Position numbers and translations under genes: made by a program. Positions 36,761 to 49,199 of a stretch of 64,000 nt of DNA are shown here, one piece after another. The DNA is taken from assembly GCF_950023065.1 (NCBI RefSeq), contig NC_088678.1, forward strand, positions 28,882,580 through 28,946,579, written 5' to 3'. Below the pieces are notes generated by a model. That model was not told the origin of the DNA. It saw nothing but the letters and a program-made list of their open reading frames with translations, and made no database searches. How positions within the stretch are numbered: position 1 is the stretch's first letter; the number at the start of each line of letters is the position of its first letter. The stretch is from Planococcus citri. Taxonomy: Eukaryota; Arthropoda; Insecta; Hemiptera; Pseudococcidae.

Positions 36761-38200
36761 GGTACACCTTCTTTACGAGTATGTAGGTTAACAAATTCGA
36801 TTAAATTTCGACATTTTTTTACGCACCCGCCTCCAGAAAAAAAGGCATCCGCTTCGACGACGACTACGACGACGTCCGTCTACGATGAAATTTCGTATTA
36901 AAATTTCCTTCAACAAAATTCCGCCGCGCTTGATTGATGTTCTAATCGAGTCGAAGAGTGAAAAGGCGGTGAAACGATTTTATCACCGGCACAATGTCCC
37001 TTCGACCTTGACAATGTTACTTCTCCAATCTCCATCCCTATATTCGTCGTATTCGGCGAGAATTTATTTTAAGCCTTTGGTCGTCGTCGTCGTCGTCTTC
37101 TTTGTGTAACGATGAGAAAACGAGGACAACTCGAAAAAGCTGTTTGAAGCATTTCTGCTGCCGCCGTTGTCGATGTCGTTCGCTGCTGCTTTATCACGTG
37201 TACTCTCGTCTTCGCTCGAATAAATATACATCGGATGGACGAGCCTATACATACCTATGTATAGAATAGAGTTAGCCAGGTACAGGGTTATTTCGTGTGA
37301 CCCATAGACCCCTTCTTATATATTTATATACTATAGCGATGGCCTCTCATGAAACGCCTCCACGGGCACAGCTTTTCGCGCGCTTTTCAATGGAAAATAA
37401 AGAAGGCGACAGGGACACGGCATATAGGTACGCGGTGTGCTGGTGGAAAATTAAATTCTATTATTCGCTTAACGAGCATCTTATGGCGATGTAGTATCTC
37501 ACAGAGTGTATACTTCTGTGTGTTTTCTGTACTACTTACTGCTGTAGGTTGTGTACCGCACGCCTGCTCCTCTTCTTCGTCTATACTCGAGTCTTGTTTT
37601 AAAACACGACGACGACGATGCTCCGCGGTTAAGTACGCTCCTTGTAAAGTTGAATATAATTTTTATTAAGGAAACCAAGGGTAAAAAAAAAGAAGAAAAA
37701 AGAATTTAATAATTAAAAAGAGAGAAAATTAACCATAAAATTAAGGGTAGTTTTTCGAGCGAGTATTACTCCCCTTTTTCACCTCTCTTGCTCGCTCTTT
37801 TGGTATTTTACGACAACGATGGTATACGGAGGAGAAGACAGAAGAGGATGATAAGTGAGCAAGAGGCAGAGGAGACCGAGGTGAAAGAAAATAAAACCCG
37901 AGAGCTAGCGAGAGTAGAGAAAAAAGTACGAAGAGCGTTTTCCTATGGATGTTCGGTGGCCGTCTCGTCGCGCAGCGTTCTCGTTACATCGCTTCGCAAA
38001 CAGCGAGTAATTGGTTTTTTACGACGTTAAATACATTTTACCGCTACTTGACGACCAACGACGACGATTCTTATGCGAGCTAACACGTAATAAGGTTCTA
38101 TCTTCGATGTTCGCTTTTTTACCCTCGTATTTTATCCAATAAACGGGGTCTCCCTATCAGCGTAAATTTACCTTCGCTATGCTACCTAGTCTGAGTCAGT
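36760..38200. other. CpG-containing, repeat-poor segment 6
   Basis: Contains CGACGACGACTACGACGACG near 36855, a GTC run at about 37080-37098 and purine-rich GAGGAGAAGACAGAAGAGG near 37830. Short frames occur on both strands with no recognisable family. Confidence 0.35.
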
Positions 38201-39270
38201 TTGGATAGAATGCAATTTGGATCATTGAGAAAGCGTGGATCTCACATCTGAGTACAAAACTTTCAATTGTTAGAGTTGATCGTCAAGTTTTTAGATAATT
38301 TTTGAAAATGGAGGAAAAACTTACCTACACCTACAAAAAAAGGAGTCGACTTCGGCGCCTAAAAACTATTGAAATTATTGCTTGTGAATTTAATTATCAT
38401 CTCATTATTATTTCAATCTCGTGATGAAAAAAATTTGTGTGGGACAAATTCCCCATTTCTAGAAATTTAAAGATCAACTTAAGAAGCTCAGAATCTGATT
38501 CCAAGGCACTCTTGCTCCTTATGCGATGCTGATCATGATATCATAATTAATTTTTCATCACGAGGAAATCATTGATGGAATTTTTTGTATGAATTCATCT
38601 TCGGCTTTCAAGTTGGTGAGATTAGAGAAAAAAAAAAAAAAAACTTTACCTACTTTAAGTGATGTTTGGATGTTTAGATAATTGTAAATGGAGCATTACA
38701 GTCATCTCGGTTTTGCAAATTTTTCTCTCAGCCACCTGTTTTTAATGAAAGAGTCTTGGCCGAATTTAGGGACTTCATTTTCAGTTGAAAGTCAAAAGGT
38801 CATCCATAGGAATTTTTTACCTCAGGAGGTTTCCGTAAGGACATTGAGGGTCCTCAGAAAAGGGACATTATCCAAAAAAAACATCATTTTTTTGTTTTAA
38901 GTACTTAGAGCCCCTTTTTTAGGGCAAGTTTTGATAAAATTCAAACTATGCACCGTGAGAATAATCGAATGTATTTATAAAACAACATATTTACAATATG
39001 TACACAAAATTAAACGGACAGAAAATCACCATAATGCGAACGGAAACGAGTAAATGGTAATAATAAACGAATGGATTTGCGGATATTCGAATAGTAAAAA
39101 TATAAAAGTCATGATTGATGTTTGTTGACTCCTCAAATACAATGTATCACGATAATACGAAGAATTACCAGTAAAAACGCTGTAATAAATAATTACTGAT
39201 AATGACACAATTTTTCATTATTTTTAACACTTTCCCTAATTCGAGAATTATCGAGCAATAAATTTAAAAC
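38200..39270. other. AT-rich stretch without recognised gene
   Basis: No gene or bounded repeat recognised. There is a poly-A run near 38628-38643. Confidence 0.45.
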
Positions 39271-39279
39271 AAAAAAACT

Positions 39280-39975
39280 GCTCCTTCATATGAACATGAA
39301 GAACGTTGATCATGTTTCCTTGAATTTGGTCGATGTTGAAGGAGCTTCGCTAGCGGCGATGAACTCAGATAAGCAACGCAATCAGCTACCTGGATCCACA
39401 ATTCGCCGCATCAGCATTTTTGATAAGTATGCCAGTTGTTGAATAAAACGTACTCAGACATCCGGCGAAATCAGCATAGCTGGAACGTTGGAGCTGTCTT
39501 TGAATCGCGTTTTAGACAGCTGATGTCTTTGGTAGTAAAATTTTCCAGAATTTTTGATAACACACTGGCTACTTCGAGGCGTACGTGTCTCTGGTGACAT
39601 AATGCAGCTTGTTTGTTGCTGCTTGATGATCGATATGGAGTATCAGATGTAACGATGTCTGATCGCTTTCCCCAAGGTCTGAAACCTACATTCAGCGCGT
39701 CATTAGCAACTATGGATTTCTTCGAAGTATCCATAGTAAGTATGTTTCAAATCAGAACGGTTTTGGCTTCGAACAGCTTTGGCGTACGATTTTAGTGAAG
39801 CTTCTTCAGCCAGGAAAATCTCGATTTCAACGCAATTAGCGTGATTGTTGAGAATCAGAGATTTCGAACAATTTTGGTCACGTAATAATCGTCATTTTGT
39901 CAAGTCTGTAACTCACACAGAACCGCCTTGACTTTCATCGTTGATATCATCGTTAGCGTCATGTTTGAGTTCTGA
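39280..39975 (-). pseudogene. Degenerate coding-like tract A, function unknown
   Basis: One minus-strand frame reads through about 230 codons of protein-like sequence broken by at least seven internal stops, nearly all TGA. Recognisable stretches include HDANDDINDESQGG, EIEIFLAEEASLKSYAKAV, TRTPRSSQCVIKNSGKFYY and FIQQLAYLSKMLMRRIV. A second minus-strand frame at 39471-39734 is open for 88 codons from ATG and also looks protein-like, so a frameshift may lie near 39740. Composition is less AT-rich than both flanks. I do not recognise the family. A processed or decayed host gene, or an old element's gene, is inferred; a chance frame is not excluded. Confidence 0.4.
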
Positions 39976-39979
39976 AAAT

Positions 39980-40900
39980 ATTTTCTTCTCAAATAAAATG
40001 CATTGTGACTTATGCTAAAACATTGAAAAATATGTACATATCATTCATTTGGCTGGGTGAATATTTTTAATTGCAGTGGTGTCAATTTTTTAATTACCCT
40101 TGCCAATTTTGAAAACTTGTGAAAATTTGTCATATTTTTGCCCATTTTTCTTGATTTAGGTATCTGAATTGACAACTGTAATCAAAAAAATTGACACTAT
40201 TTATATCAAAAATAATCATACCTTCTGAAAATGCGCAGTATCTTTTGATGTTCTAGCATAAGGTGTACGCAGCTTTTTTAAAAGTGGACTTGGTTTTTGC
40301 CCTAATATTCAAGGTCAATGTAGAATTTCAAATATTATCTTTTAGAGTTTGATCATTTTCCCAAAACAGGTTGGGTATGGTCCAGAGTTTTCAAAAATGT
40401 CACCTCTTTATTACTTTTTAAGGGCCCATACCTCACCTTCACGGATGCTTCCGAGGTTACAAGTTTTTCTCGATTACTTTCAACTCACACCGAAATACTG
40501 TGCTAAATTTTATCAAAATCCGGACGTTTCACTTTTTCCCCCAATCTACTTAGATTCATATTACAAAAATTGTGGATTCTTCTATGGCCCCCATTGCATC
40601 GCTCACGCCTTACAGTGATTCACGACATCAACTGCTACCAACCACCTTCATTTGTGAATAAACTATTATAACTTCTGGTCAATTCGCATTGTTGTTTGAT
40701 GCGATAGTGCTCTCTGAAGGTGCTGGAACTGGATGCAGATTCTCAAAATAGATACCTACTTCCTTGATCCATTTTTTAAAACCATTACTTAAACCATCTT
40801 CGTGTAAGTTTCAGTTGGGATCCATGATAAGGTGCAAAATTAGAGGAAATTACCAATTTGATGCAATTGGTAAGTGTATATCTTCAAATTGAATTTACTA
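39980..40900. other. AT-rich stretch without recognised gene
   Basis: No gene recognised. A plus-strand frame at 40349-40618 has no motif. Confidence 0.4.
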
Positions 40901-40906
40901 TACTTA

Positions 40907-41219
40907 CAAGGGAGCTACCCAAGGTCTGACACACAGATCGCGGCGACTTGTCCACCATAAGTCGTCATATATCGATGGTAGATCGTGGCCAAAAAATTAG
41001 CTGCTGAAGCGAACAGGGTGCCGAATGATTTCAATTTTTATACTTTTTTCAGCATATTTTTGCGTATTTTTGTGATTTTTCGATATTCAAACCCCCGTGG
41101 TTTCTCCCCCTGTCAACTTCAGCAGCTAAAATTTTGGCTCATAACATATTTTTTGATGCTCTATCCGCCTGTGAAAAATTTTTTTTGATCCGCGTGTCAG
41201 ACCTTGGGTAGCTCCCTTG
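40907..41219. mobile_element. Short foldback MITE with 26-bp perfect ends, TTA flanks
   Basis: A 313-bp element starting CAAGGGAGCTACCCAAGGTC and ending in its exact complement; the identity covers 26 bp. Inner arms TTAGCTGCTGAAG and CTTCAGCAGCTAA are also inverted. TTA lies on both sides (40904-40906, 41220-41222). A three-base TWA duplication fits PIF/Harbinger, but the terminal sequence is not diagnostic. Confidence 0.85.
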
Positions 41220-43170
41220 TTAGGTGCGTATAATGGGGGAAGGGGGTCGTTTCTGAATTGTTTTTGTTGAAAAATTAAAGGGAGATTCGGTAGAAAGTTG
41301 TTGTTGAACTGGGAACCTCAAAAGACTGCGAGATAAATTTTGGATCCACAACTTGGAACTATCACTTTTCTGTAGGTGTGGGTTTCAAATTTCAAAATTG
41401 ACGTTAAATTTCAAAAAAAAAAGTCATGATAACTGATCGTATTATACATATATACCTACTTTTATCCATTTAAAAGTAAGAGAACTGTTTTTGAATTTTT
41501 TCAGCTTTCCAAGGGTTTTAATGACTTACCAAAATGATAATACGATTCTGTACCCATTCAGAAGTTCTGTAAAATAATCTACTCGTAAAGAAGTGAAGGA
41601 ATTTGAAAAACTGTGTTCTCACTTCTAAGTGGATATCCATGATCAATGACAAGCCAAAAAAAAATGTTTGAGAAATTTTTTTTCCAGACTTTCAATGTGA
41701 ATTTTAAAATTTGAAACACTGATAGAAAAATGATAGTTCTGGTTAAGGATCCAATATTTTTTCTACCGTCTTTTAAGTCCCCCTACAACTTGTTATCAAA
41801 CCCCTCCTCCAATGTTTCTAAAAAATTCCAGCCTAGTATTCAATTAATCATTGCATACTGATAGCATTCATAAGTAGGTACCTAAAACATTGGTGATGAA
41901 TGCATGCCCGTAAGCCATGTAACATTACATGAAAACTCTCGAGTCCTCGGACCTTAGAAATATTAGATAGAATTTACGCAGCAAACTGAGTTTATAGTTT
42001 CGATTTTTTTCAAAAACTGAAATTAATAGCCTACATTTATTTGATACTGCTTACAATTCTATATTTTAATTCATCAAGTTTACTCATGCACAGGGGCAGC
42101 TTTCTTAGTAAAATGTTTAGTATTTCTGACAGATCATGAGGATTCTTTTTTTCTTAATCGTGATTTGGTCAACTATACAATTTTCTTATATAGATACAAA
42201 AAGCCAAATTTTTATATTGCTGCAAGTAATTTATCGTTAGGTACCTTAAAGGCAATTCCATGTATGTCCAGAAAAAAGTACGATTTCATGCATCACAGAT
42301 AAGGTTTGGATATGCTCAGAATGTGTGTTTTGTTGAGTCCTGATTGAACATCAGTTAGCTTCATGCATCTTCCATGGTTCACTTTTACTGCACCCAGATG
42401 GAAATTTTCCATTTCAGGGCATCCCAGAGTGTTATCAGTGACGCACAAAGATGATTTTTTTTTTATGGACATATCTACACGGAATAGCTTTGAAGGTAAC
42501 GATATATAGGTATCTAGTTTATGGTGAACACCAGACTATATTTTTACAAATGCCTTCCTTCTCACTTCTGACCAAAATGAAAGGTATTGTTGCAGTTATT
42601 TTTATGGTAAACATGAAACAATAATGGCTGAAGAGACTAAAATTCTCCTGGAGTAGGTATGCTTCAGCAGACATTATGTTTACAATGTATTTGTGAGATT
42701 TGATAACCATCGACAAAAACAGCATTTTTTATATTACATTAGTAAAATTGTTCTCTTTGGAATGATGTCAAATAAAGTTGGAAATTACTTACTCATTGAT
42801 GTCAAATAAGACTGGAAATTATAAGGACGAACAATTACAACTAAAACATTGTGATTCTTTTCTCTATTTCCACATTGATGGCCACTGGCAGTCTGGCACA
42901 GTCCCAAACCATCTTACCCGGGTTTACCTTATGCCTATACCTACTAAACTCTAAAATAGCATTTTAAAATGGACTGAAAAAATTTAAATTTTAATAATAA
43001 TTAATGAGCAAAGATTTTTGCAACTCACAAAATAGAAATGATTTTGAAATAAACTATTTTCAGGTTGTTGATTTTGGTCACTAAGATAATTTTGTATTTA
43101 CCTCAACTTTACTTGGCAGTGTTTGGTCTCTAACATGTTGCAATCAATAGGTCCTGGTGCTCTGATGAAT
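41220..43170. other. AT-rich stretch with one dispersed motif copy
   Basis: No gene recognised. The CATGAAAACTCT motif occurs at 41928-41939 and again just beyond this stretch at about 43184-43195. Confidence 0.45.
41922..41939 (+). repeat. Dispersed CATGAAAACTCT motif, copy 3
   Basis: AACATTACATGAAAACTCT is nearly identical to copy 4 at 43177-43195. Confidence 0.55.
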
Positions 43171-43176
43171 AAATGT

Positions 43177-43195
43177 AACATTACATGAAAACTCT
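43177..43195 (+). repeat. Dispersed CATGAAAACTCT motif, copy 4
   Basis: TAACATTACATGAAAACTCT lies about 40 bp before the hAT-like element at 43238. Confidence 0.55.
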
Positions 43196-43237
43196 TGCGT
43201 CTATGATGGTATTTGAACCAGTACATTCAAAAAATAG

Positions 43238-43798
43238 CAGGTTATTCTATAGCCAATGGTCATTAGCTATTAGCCATCGGCTTGAGCTGAATTTTTTCAT
43301 TGGCTAGAATAAAGCTGGCTATTGGCTAGCAATTTTTCATTAGCTAGTGATTGGCTGGCTATTGGCTAGTTTTGACCAAAGTGAACTGACCCCCTCAAAT
43401 TGCTCGTAATGAAACCCACGTCATGTTTTCAACATCTAAAACTTGTTCCCCAGTAACAATTATGGAATTTGTGGAAGCTGTACAAATAAATTATTCCAAC
43501 AAATGAAAAATATCACATCACAGAGCTCACTGAAGTATTTTTATTTGTTTGGATCATTTTTTTTTCGATTATGTACTTAGGTATCAAAAAAACAAAAAAA
43601 AACTTCAAAAAATTTTGTTTTACTCAAAAAAATGAAACTAGCCAATCCATTAGCTGGTTGAATTTTCATTGGCTTAAAGCTAGCTATTGGCTGCCGACTA
43701 GTCGCATTAGCTGGCTATTAGCTATCAGCTGAAACAGCATTGGCTAGCGTTGGCTATTGGCTATTAGCTATTAGCTATTGGCTGGCTGGAATGCCCTG
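43238..43798. mobile_element. hAT-like non-autonomous element with GGCTATTAGC words
   Basis: A 561-bp element with ends CAGGTTATTC and the complement of CAGGGCATTC, and 8-bp flanks AAAAATAG and AAAAATTG (7 of 8 identical). GGCTATTGGCTA and TTAGCTATTAGC words fill both ends, leaving an AT-rich middle. No coding capacity. Confidence 0.82.
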
Positions 43799-43799
43799 A

Positions 43800-44700
43800 A
43801 AAATTGTGAGTTTCTTTAGGGTTTTTGAGCGAAAGTGACAGACATAAAGCCATTTAAAAGAAATTGATATCGATTTTTCACATTTGAAAATAAATAGTCC
43901 ATTGAAAAAAAAAATTGGTAAAATTTAATTGTGTAATATTTTAATCGCCCTGCAAAAGGAAGGGGCTACAGATTTTACAAAAAAATATTAAGAAGATGAA
44001 TGGTTTGCCAAAACGCAAGAAAAATTCTATTTTAATGTTTCTTTTGCCAATAACTGAAATTTACCATTGTGTATTGCTCAAATCTAAATTTTAATCCATC
44101 AAGTTTGGAGTTGGTAAATTCACTATTTGGTGAAATTTTTTTTTTTTTTTCAGAAATCATGCATTTTCACTATATGTACTTTCAAAAATTAGGATCATTT
44201 AAAAAAATCGATTCATCAAGTATCTACGTATACCTCTTCATTTTGTGGGTCGAGTAAAAATCCGTGCAATATTATTTTTTATTCGCTCTTTCCCGAGGGA
44301 TGTTTTTCTGTAGTAGACACCTACTCTGTGAAGATCTTAGTTTCAATTTAGTCCCTTTCTGTCTTTGTAGGCTGCTATCAACAAGTCAATTTGTTTCTCA
44401 GAAGACGTTTCATCTGTGTACTTCTAATATGTATCATAAATGTACTTATCTACTGGGTTCTAATCGTCAATCAGCAATTATTTGAGCAACATTCTAGTAG
44501 GTACTAGGTCTTATTTTATTTGGATGATTCCACAAAATACCATGAAACGTGAAGTATTTCAAGAAAAAAGAAAGATTACTTAGGTACTTGCTTTGCTGAG
44601 CCGTCATCGAAAAAAGATTATGGATGAATCCACACCATTTTTCGTACACTCCCGACTCAACTTCTTCTGTTTTATGTTCTTAGAATTGCATGGAATACTC
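43800..44700. other. AT-rich stretch without recognised gene
   Basis: No gene recognised. Confidence 0.4.
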
Positions 44701-46550
44701 AATTTCCCAAAAATTAATTTTTAAAAAAGATAATTTCTCTCACTGGTGCTCTTTTATTTCAATATTCATCACCAACATCTTTCTGACGAATGCATGAACC
44801 GGAGAATATCTATCGATGTTTTTATTCTCACTACATTTACAACGATGAAGACGAAGCTTGGAGAGTGGAGATGGTTAGTTTTAAAATTCATCTCCGCTAC
44901 AACGTCATTGTCGCGTAAAGACAGAGAAAAGGTTTGAATTGAAAACAACCAGCGAACGTTTCCTGTTTCGTTGCGGGTATTGTTTTTTATCTCATTCTTT
45001 TTTCACTCATCTAATCTTCTTATACTATACCCTCATTTCGCGTATATTCCAACTTTCGAAGCGTCATTTTTAATTGGCGAGAGAAATTGCTTTCTCGCGT
45101 ATACAATCGAATAGATTAACGCGAAACATGAAAGAGCGAAATGCGAATCGAAACGTTCGTCGTCGTTGTCGTTTCATCATCAGCATTTGCAGCTGGTGGA
45201 GCTGCCAATATGCTATCTTTATACCACCCTCCCTTTACCCCGGTACATAATACTCGGGAAATGCTATTTACTCGATTATAAAGTATTATAGGAAAAGAAA
45301 AGACGTTGAAGAAAAACTCCCATCGAACGTAGCTGTATAGAACTCGCAACTTGGAGTTGTTATTTGTACGCTTTTTTCTTGTGCGAATGACGATGAAGCA
45401 AACGATGGTGGCGTTTTTTTCACTTTGCCATTCCTCTCTGCTAGGTTGCTGTTCAACGTTCAACGTACATACTTGAGAAATTATAGGCGATAAAAAGAAG
45501 CGAAAAAAAGAGAAGAAAAGAAATTTCGTCGCGTACAATAGCGTTATCGTATAAAAGTACTTTTGATTCTTTGGGCTCGACGAAAGTTCAACTTAATATA
45601 CCGTCAACTCGAATACAAAGTAAATATTTTGCTCGATATATTACACGTATGTATATGTATAACCTTGTAAATTATATAGGTGTACGAGTTTTTATTCTCG
45701 TATGTAGCTTAGAAGAAAGAATACTTTTTGTGTATGTTTTCATTTGAATGAAAAAATTGATTTTAAAAGGGGGGTTAACTTTTAAGATGGAGATAGTTTT
45801 AGAGTTAGAGAGTTGATTGGTGATTTTGTGCTAACTGGGAACCACCTGAGATGTCAGGTTTCAATTTTAAACAAAATTATATTTTTGGAAAGTGCACATA
45901 CTTAGGTACTTTACTTACCTGTCTGAAATCTGGGTAGGTAATTGGCTAAAATTCCAAGTGATCGCTGCTGGAATCGATTTTTCAATGATTGCTGAACATT
46001 TTGCGATTTAGTGATTGTCATTTTGTAAGTGAAATTTCCCGGTGTTATTTTTGAATATTTATTCACGAATTAGTGTCGATTTTGAACTTTCTCTGAGGTT
46101 TCAATTTCATTAATAAATTTTCTAACGTCTACAATAAGTTTGGAAATTTCTCTCGCGGTAAGATATCTGGAATCGATTGAACCCACATTATCACCTATAG
46201 TTCTACTGCAATGCATATTATGTAATCAAATAATACATACTTACAGGAATTTTCAAATTTATTATCACACTTTCTTTTAATGGGAGTACCTACATTTCTA
46301 TCTCTTCAATTTTTGTGGATCAAAAAGACACTAGTGCCCAAAAACGAGGTCAACTGTCGACAAGTAATAATTTTCTACGTGTCGATTTCTACTGCAACGT
46401 TGACGGTGGAATTAAAAAAATAACGCGCGTGTCTTTACGATAAGATTGATAACGTTGTGGTATTTTTGATGTGACACCGATTACTTCTACCACCCCCTCC
46501 ATCGTATCGTTGTCTAAGGTAGCCACATTTCCTTATGGCCGAAAAAATAC
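44700..46550. other. CpG-containing, repeat-poor segment 7
   Basis: Contains many CG dinucleotides and TCGTCGTTGTCG near 45158. A 140-codon minus-strand frame (45116-45538) is rich in F, R, S and T and has no recognised motif, so I do not call it a gene. Confidence 0.35.
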
Positions 46551-47029
46551 ATACATATCATAATAGGTGCCTAAAAGTTACTTCTTGAAAACATGGCATT
46601 ACAAAACGTTATTTACACTACGTGGTCAAACGAATTTTAAAATTAGTTCTGGATGATTTGATGGATTAGCTATGAAAAATACTGTTGACCTGCTTCTATC
46701 ACTGTCATCCTCCTTCTTTTATCCTACTTATATAATATTTTAGTTTTTCTTTTTATTATCGTTGTCATTTTGAGACTTTACTGTATAATTAAAATCTGAA
46801 CGATTGCATAACGATTGGACAATTTTTTTTTTTTTGAAAACTGCAGATCAATTCTTCAGTAAATTCAACTCATTTTGATGCGAATCGATGACACTTTTGA
46901 ATGGGTTCAACTTTTAAAAAAATCTTTTCTTGCTATGTTCCCCAATTTTTAATATTCTACGTACATACAGAGAGTGTGAATTCGAAAATGAATTCGAAGT
47001 ACCTTCTTGTATGTCGAATGGTGTGGAAA

Positions 47030-47620
47030 GGAAAATTAATGCTTCAAAACACAGCATTGAATTCTTTTTTTGAGAACTTGAACAGCTCGGAAGGAAAAAT
47101 TTTCACATCACAAATGAATTGGAATGGAACGTAGTCGAATGTCATGAGGATATTTGATTCTGAAAAATTTTCATGTTGAAGTTCTTAGAATTTTGGCTCG
47201 AGTATGAAAGCTTTGCTTCTTAAAAAATAGACTACTTTCAGTTTTTAGATACATTAAAATTAGATGCCTAGCTTTCAAATTCCAAAATGAAACCAACAAA
47301 TTATCGAAACTTTTTCGCTGTTGCTCTCTACACAAATGTTCAATTTATTCTGAATCAATTTTTTTTTCCAATTCAGAAATATTTATGTAGGTAAAAGCTT
47401 TGTTTTTTTTACACATTAAAAATTTCTAAAAATTGTAGTTTTCCATCAATTTTTTTCTGAATTTTAAAATTCCAAAATAAAATTTATCCGAAACCAAAAA
47501 CTCATTGATATTTGACCCAATCTCCTTACAATTCTGTTCTGATGTTGAAATTTTCCCCTGAGAGCTGTCAAAGTTGTCAGAAAACGTGAATGAAATGTTG
47601 CATTTGCTTTTCCGTTGAGT
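47030..47620. repeat. Diverged foldback repeat FB2
   Basis: Arms at about 47060-47125 and 47527-47590 are diverged reverse complements. Translations read outward give FFENLNSSEGKIFTS and FSDNFDSSQGKISTS, showing the match. No target duplication identified. Confidence 0.6.
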
Positions 47621-48084
47621 CATGGAAAAATTTAGGAGTAAAAAATTAAACTAATTTTCGGGGGATAAAATTCTATCTTAACGAATCTCCGTCAAAACTT
47701 GGTTTTTCGTTTCCGTCTGCATCTTCAAATTTGATTTTGAAAATCAGCATAGGTAGTTACTTTTTTGAGAAAATTGAGAAATTGAGAAAATATCGAATTT
47801 TCAAAGTGAGTGATGACTTGAATTTAAGTTTTGTTCCAGAATTTTTGAAAATGAAATCCATTTTTGTTGAATTATTTTGCGATGTTGAATGGTTGACTAC
47901 TTACTTTTTTAACGATCAAATTTAGAAGTATAATTAACAAGGTCTGTAAGATGTTTTTGTTTGGCTTTTTTTTTCAACTCATTTTTGGAAGGGGTCAAAG
48001 GGTCAACTCTGATTTGAAGTTCGAAAAAACTCTGCCCAACGCGAGTTTCTTTAATAATTGAAAGAGACTTGAGGTAAGCATTTT

Positions 48085-49097
48085 GGCAGGTTTTTGAACC
48101 AAATGAAGCTAAATCGAAAGAGCTAGAATATCAAAATACATCACCAACCAAAATTTAAAGTGCTGAAATGAATTTTTCGATAAAAAGACAAATTTGGGTC
48201 AATAAATAATGGTGAAAAATAAAAATACCTATTATCAAAATTTTGAACCTGAAATTTTATATGTAACTATACGAACATTATTTTTGGCTCATTCCCAAAT
48301 CGATCGGAAAACAGTTTCGAACTGTTTCGATATAAGTTTTAAAACCTTCAGCAGATTCAGTCGTATTTTAGAAAATCCAGATTTTCAACAAATGTTACAG
48401 AATCCATCTAAATCAATTTTATCACTTTGCAATAAAATACGATTTTGGTTCTTGTTAGTGACCTACCTGATTGATTTACACACAATTTTTCTAAAAATAT
48501 ATTTCTGCCTGTTCACTTGTTCAGAAACAGTTTTTAAATTTTCAATTCTGAATGGAATTTCATTGAGAAATGTACGATTCTGAAGTGTCGGAGACAAATT
48601 TTGGAAAAATGTGGCATTAATCAATCAGGACACAATAAACACCAATCACATTTATACGTGCTAAAGTTAATTTGGAAGGTTTTGTATGGCACCTTTATGA
48701 ATCCTAAAATTTTCAAACTATGCCCGGAGGCTTCAGAATGGCTTGAAATCCTCTCCAGTCGACTGAGCACATTGAAATCAGAGTATGATGTGGATTTCAG
48801 CTTTCCAACTCGATTGAGTAAAATTTTGTGGAAATATCAATTTTCAAAAATATACTGGAAGTTCTAGATCTGCTCAGAACATCTGGAAACCGTTCGTATT
48901 TTAGGGGTTGAAAATAGGGTACATGCCAAATTTCAGCTTTTAAAATCAATTTTGTACTTTTCGCCTATTTTTGGCTTGAATTTAATTTCTAAAAATTCTG
49001 CAAAAATTGAAAAGTGCACTTGGCACCCGAAATTTGAGCTGATGGTGTATTTTTTCGTGCCCTTCTAATTTTTTGTCCAGCTCAAAAATGTTTCTGT
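48085..49097. repeat. Foldback family FB1, copy 2
   Basis: The left arm GGCAGGTTTTTGAACCAAAT then AAGCTAAATCGAAAGAGC matches copies at 52753 and 56870. The right arm GAGCTGATGGTGTATTTTTT through TTTTTTGTCCAGCTCAAAAA is its diverged complement. The open frames of 88-124 codons inside are repeat-derived. Confidence 0.8.
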
Positions 49098-49199
49098 CTA
49101 TTGGAAATTTTGAGAGTTTCTCTTCCCCCTTGAATGGCGAGCTCCATAATTAGCTTTTACTTTTGAGACAGAATATGAACTTGGAAAAAACAGAAAAAA

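Noticed and set aside
39917..39971. 55-bp microexon between TTTCAG and GTGAGT on the minus strand
   Set aside because: The same frame continues through the donor-like site into further protein-like sequence broken by stops, which fits an intronless decayed tract better than a spliced exon.
45116..45538. 140-codon minus-strand open frame
   Set aside because: Composition is uneven (F/S/R/T-rich), there is no recognised motif, and it lies in a CpG-containing segment where long frames can arise by chance.
48209..48583. 124-codon plus-strand open frame
   Set aside because: Lies within FB1 copy 2; the corresponding sequence in copies 3 and 4 is not open.
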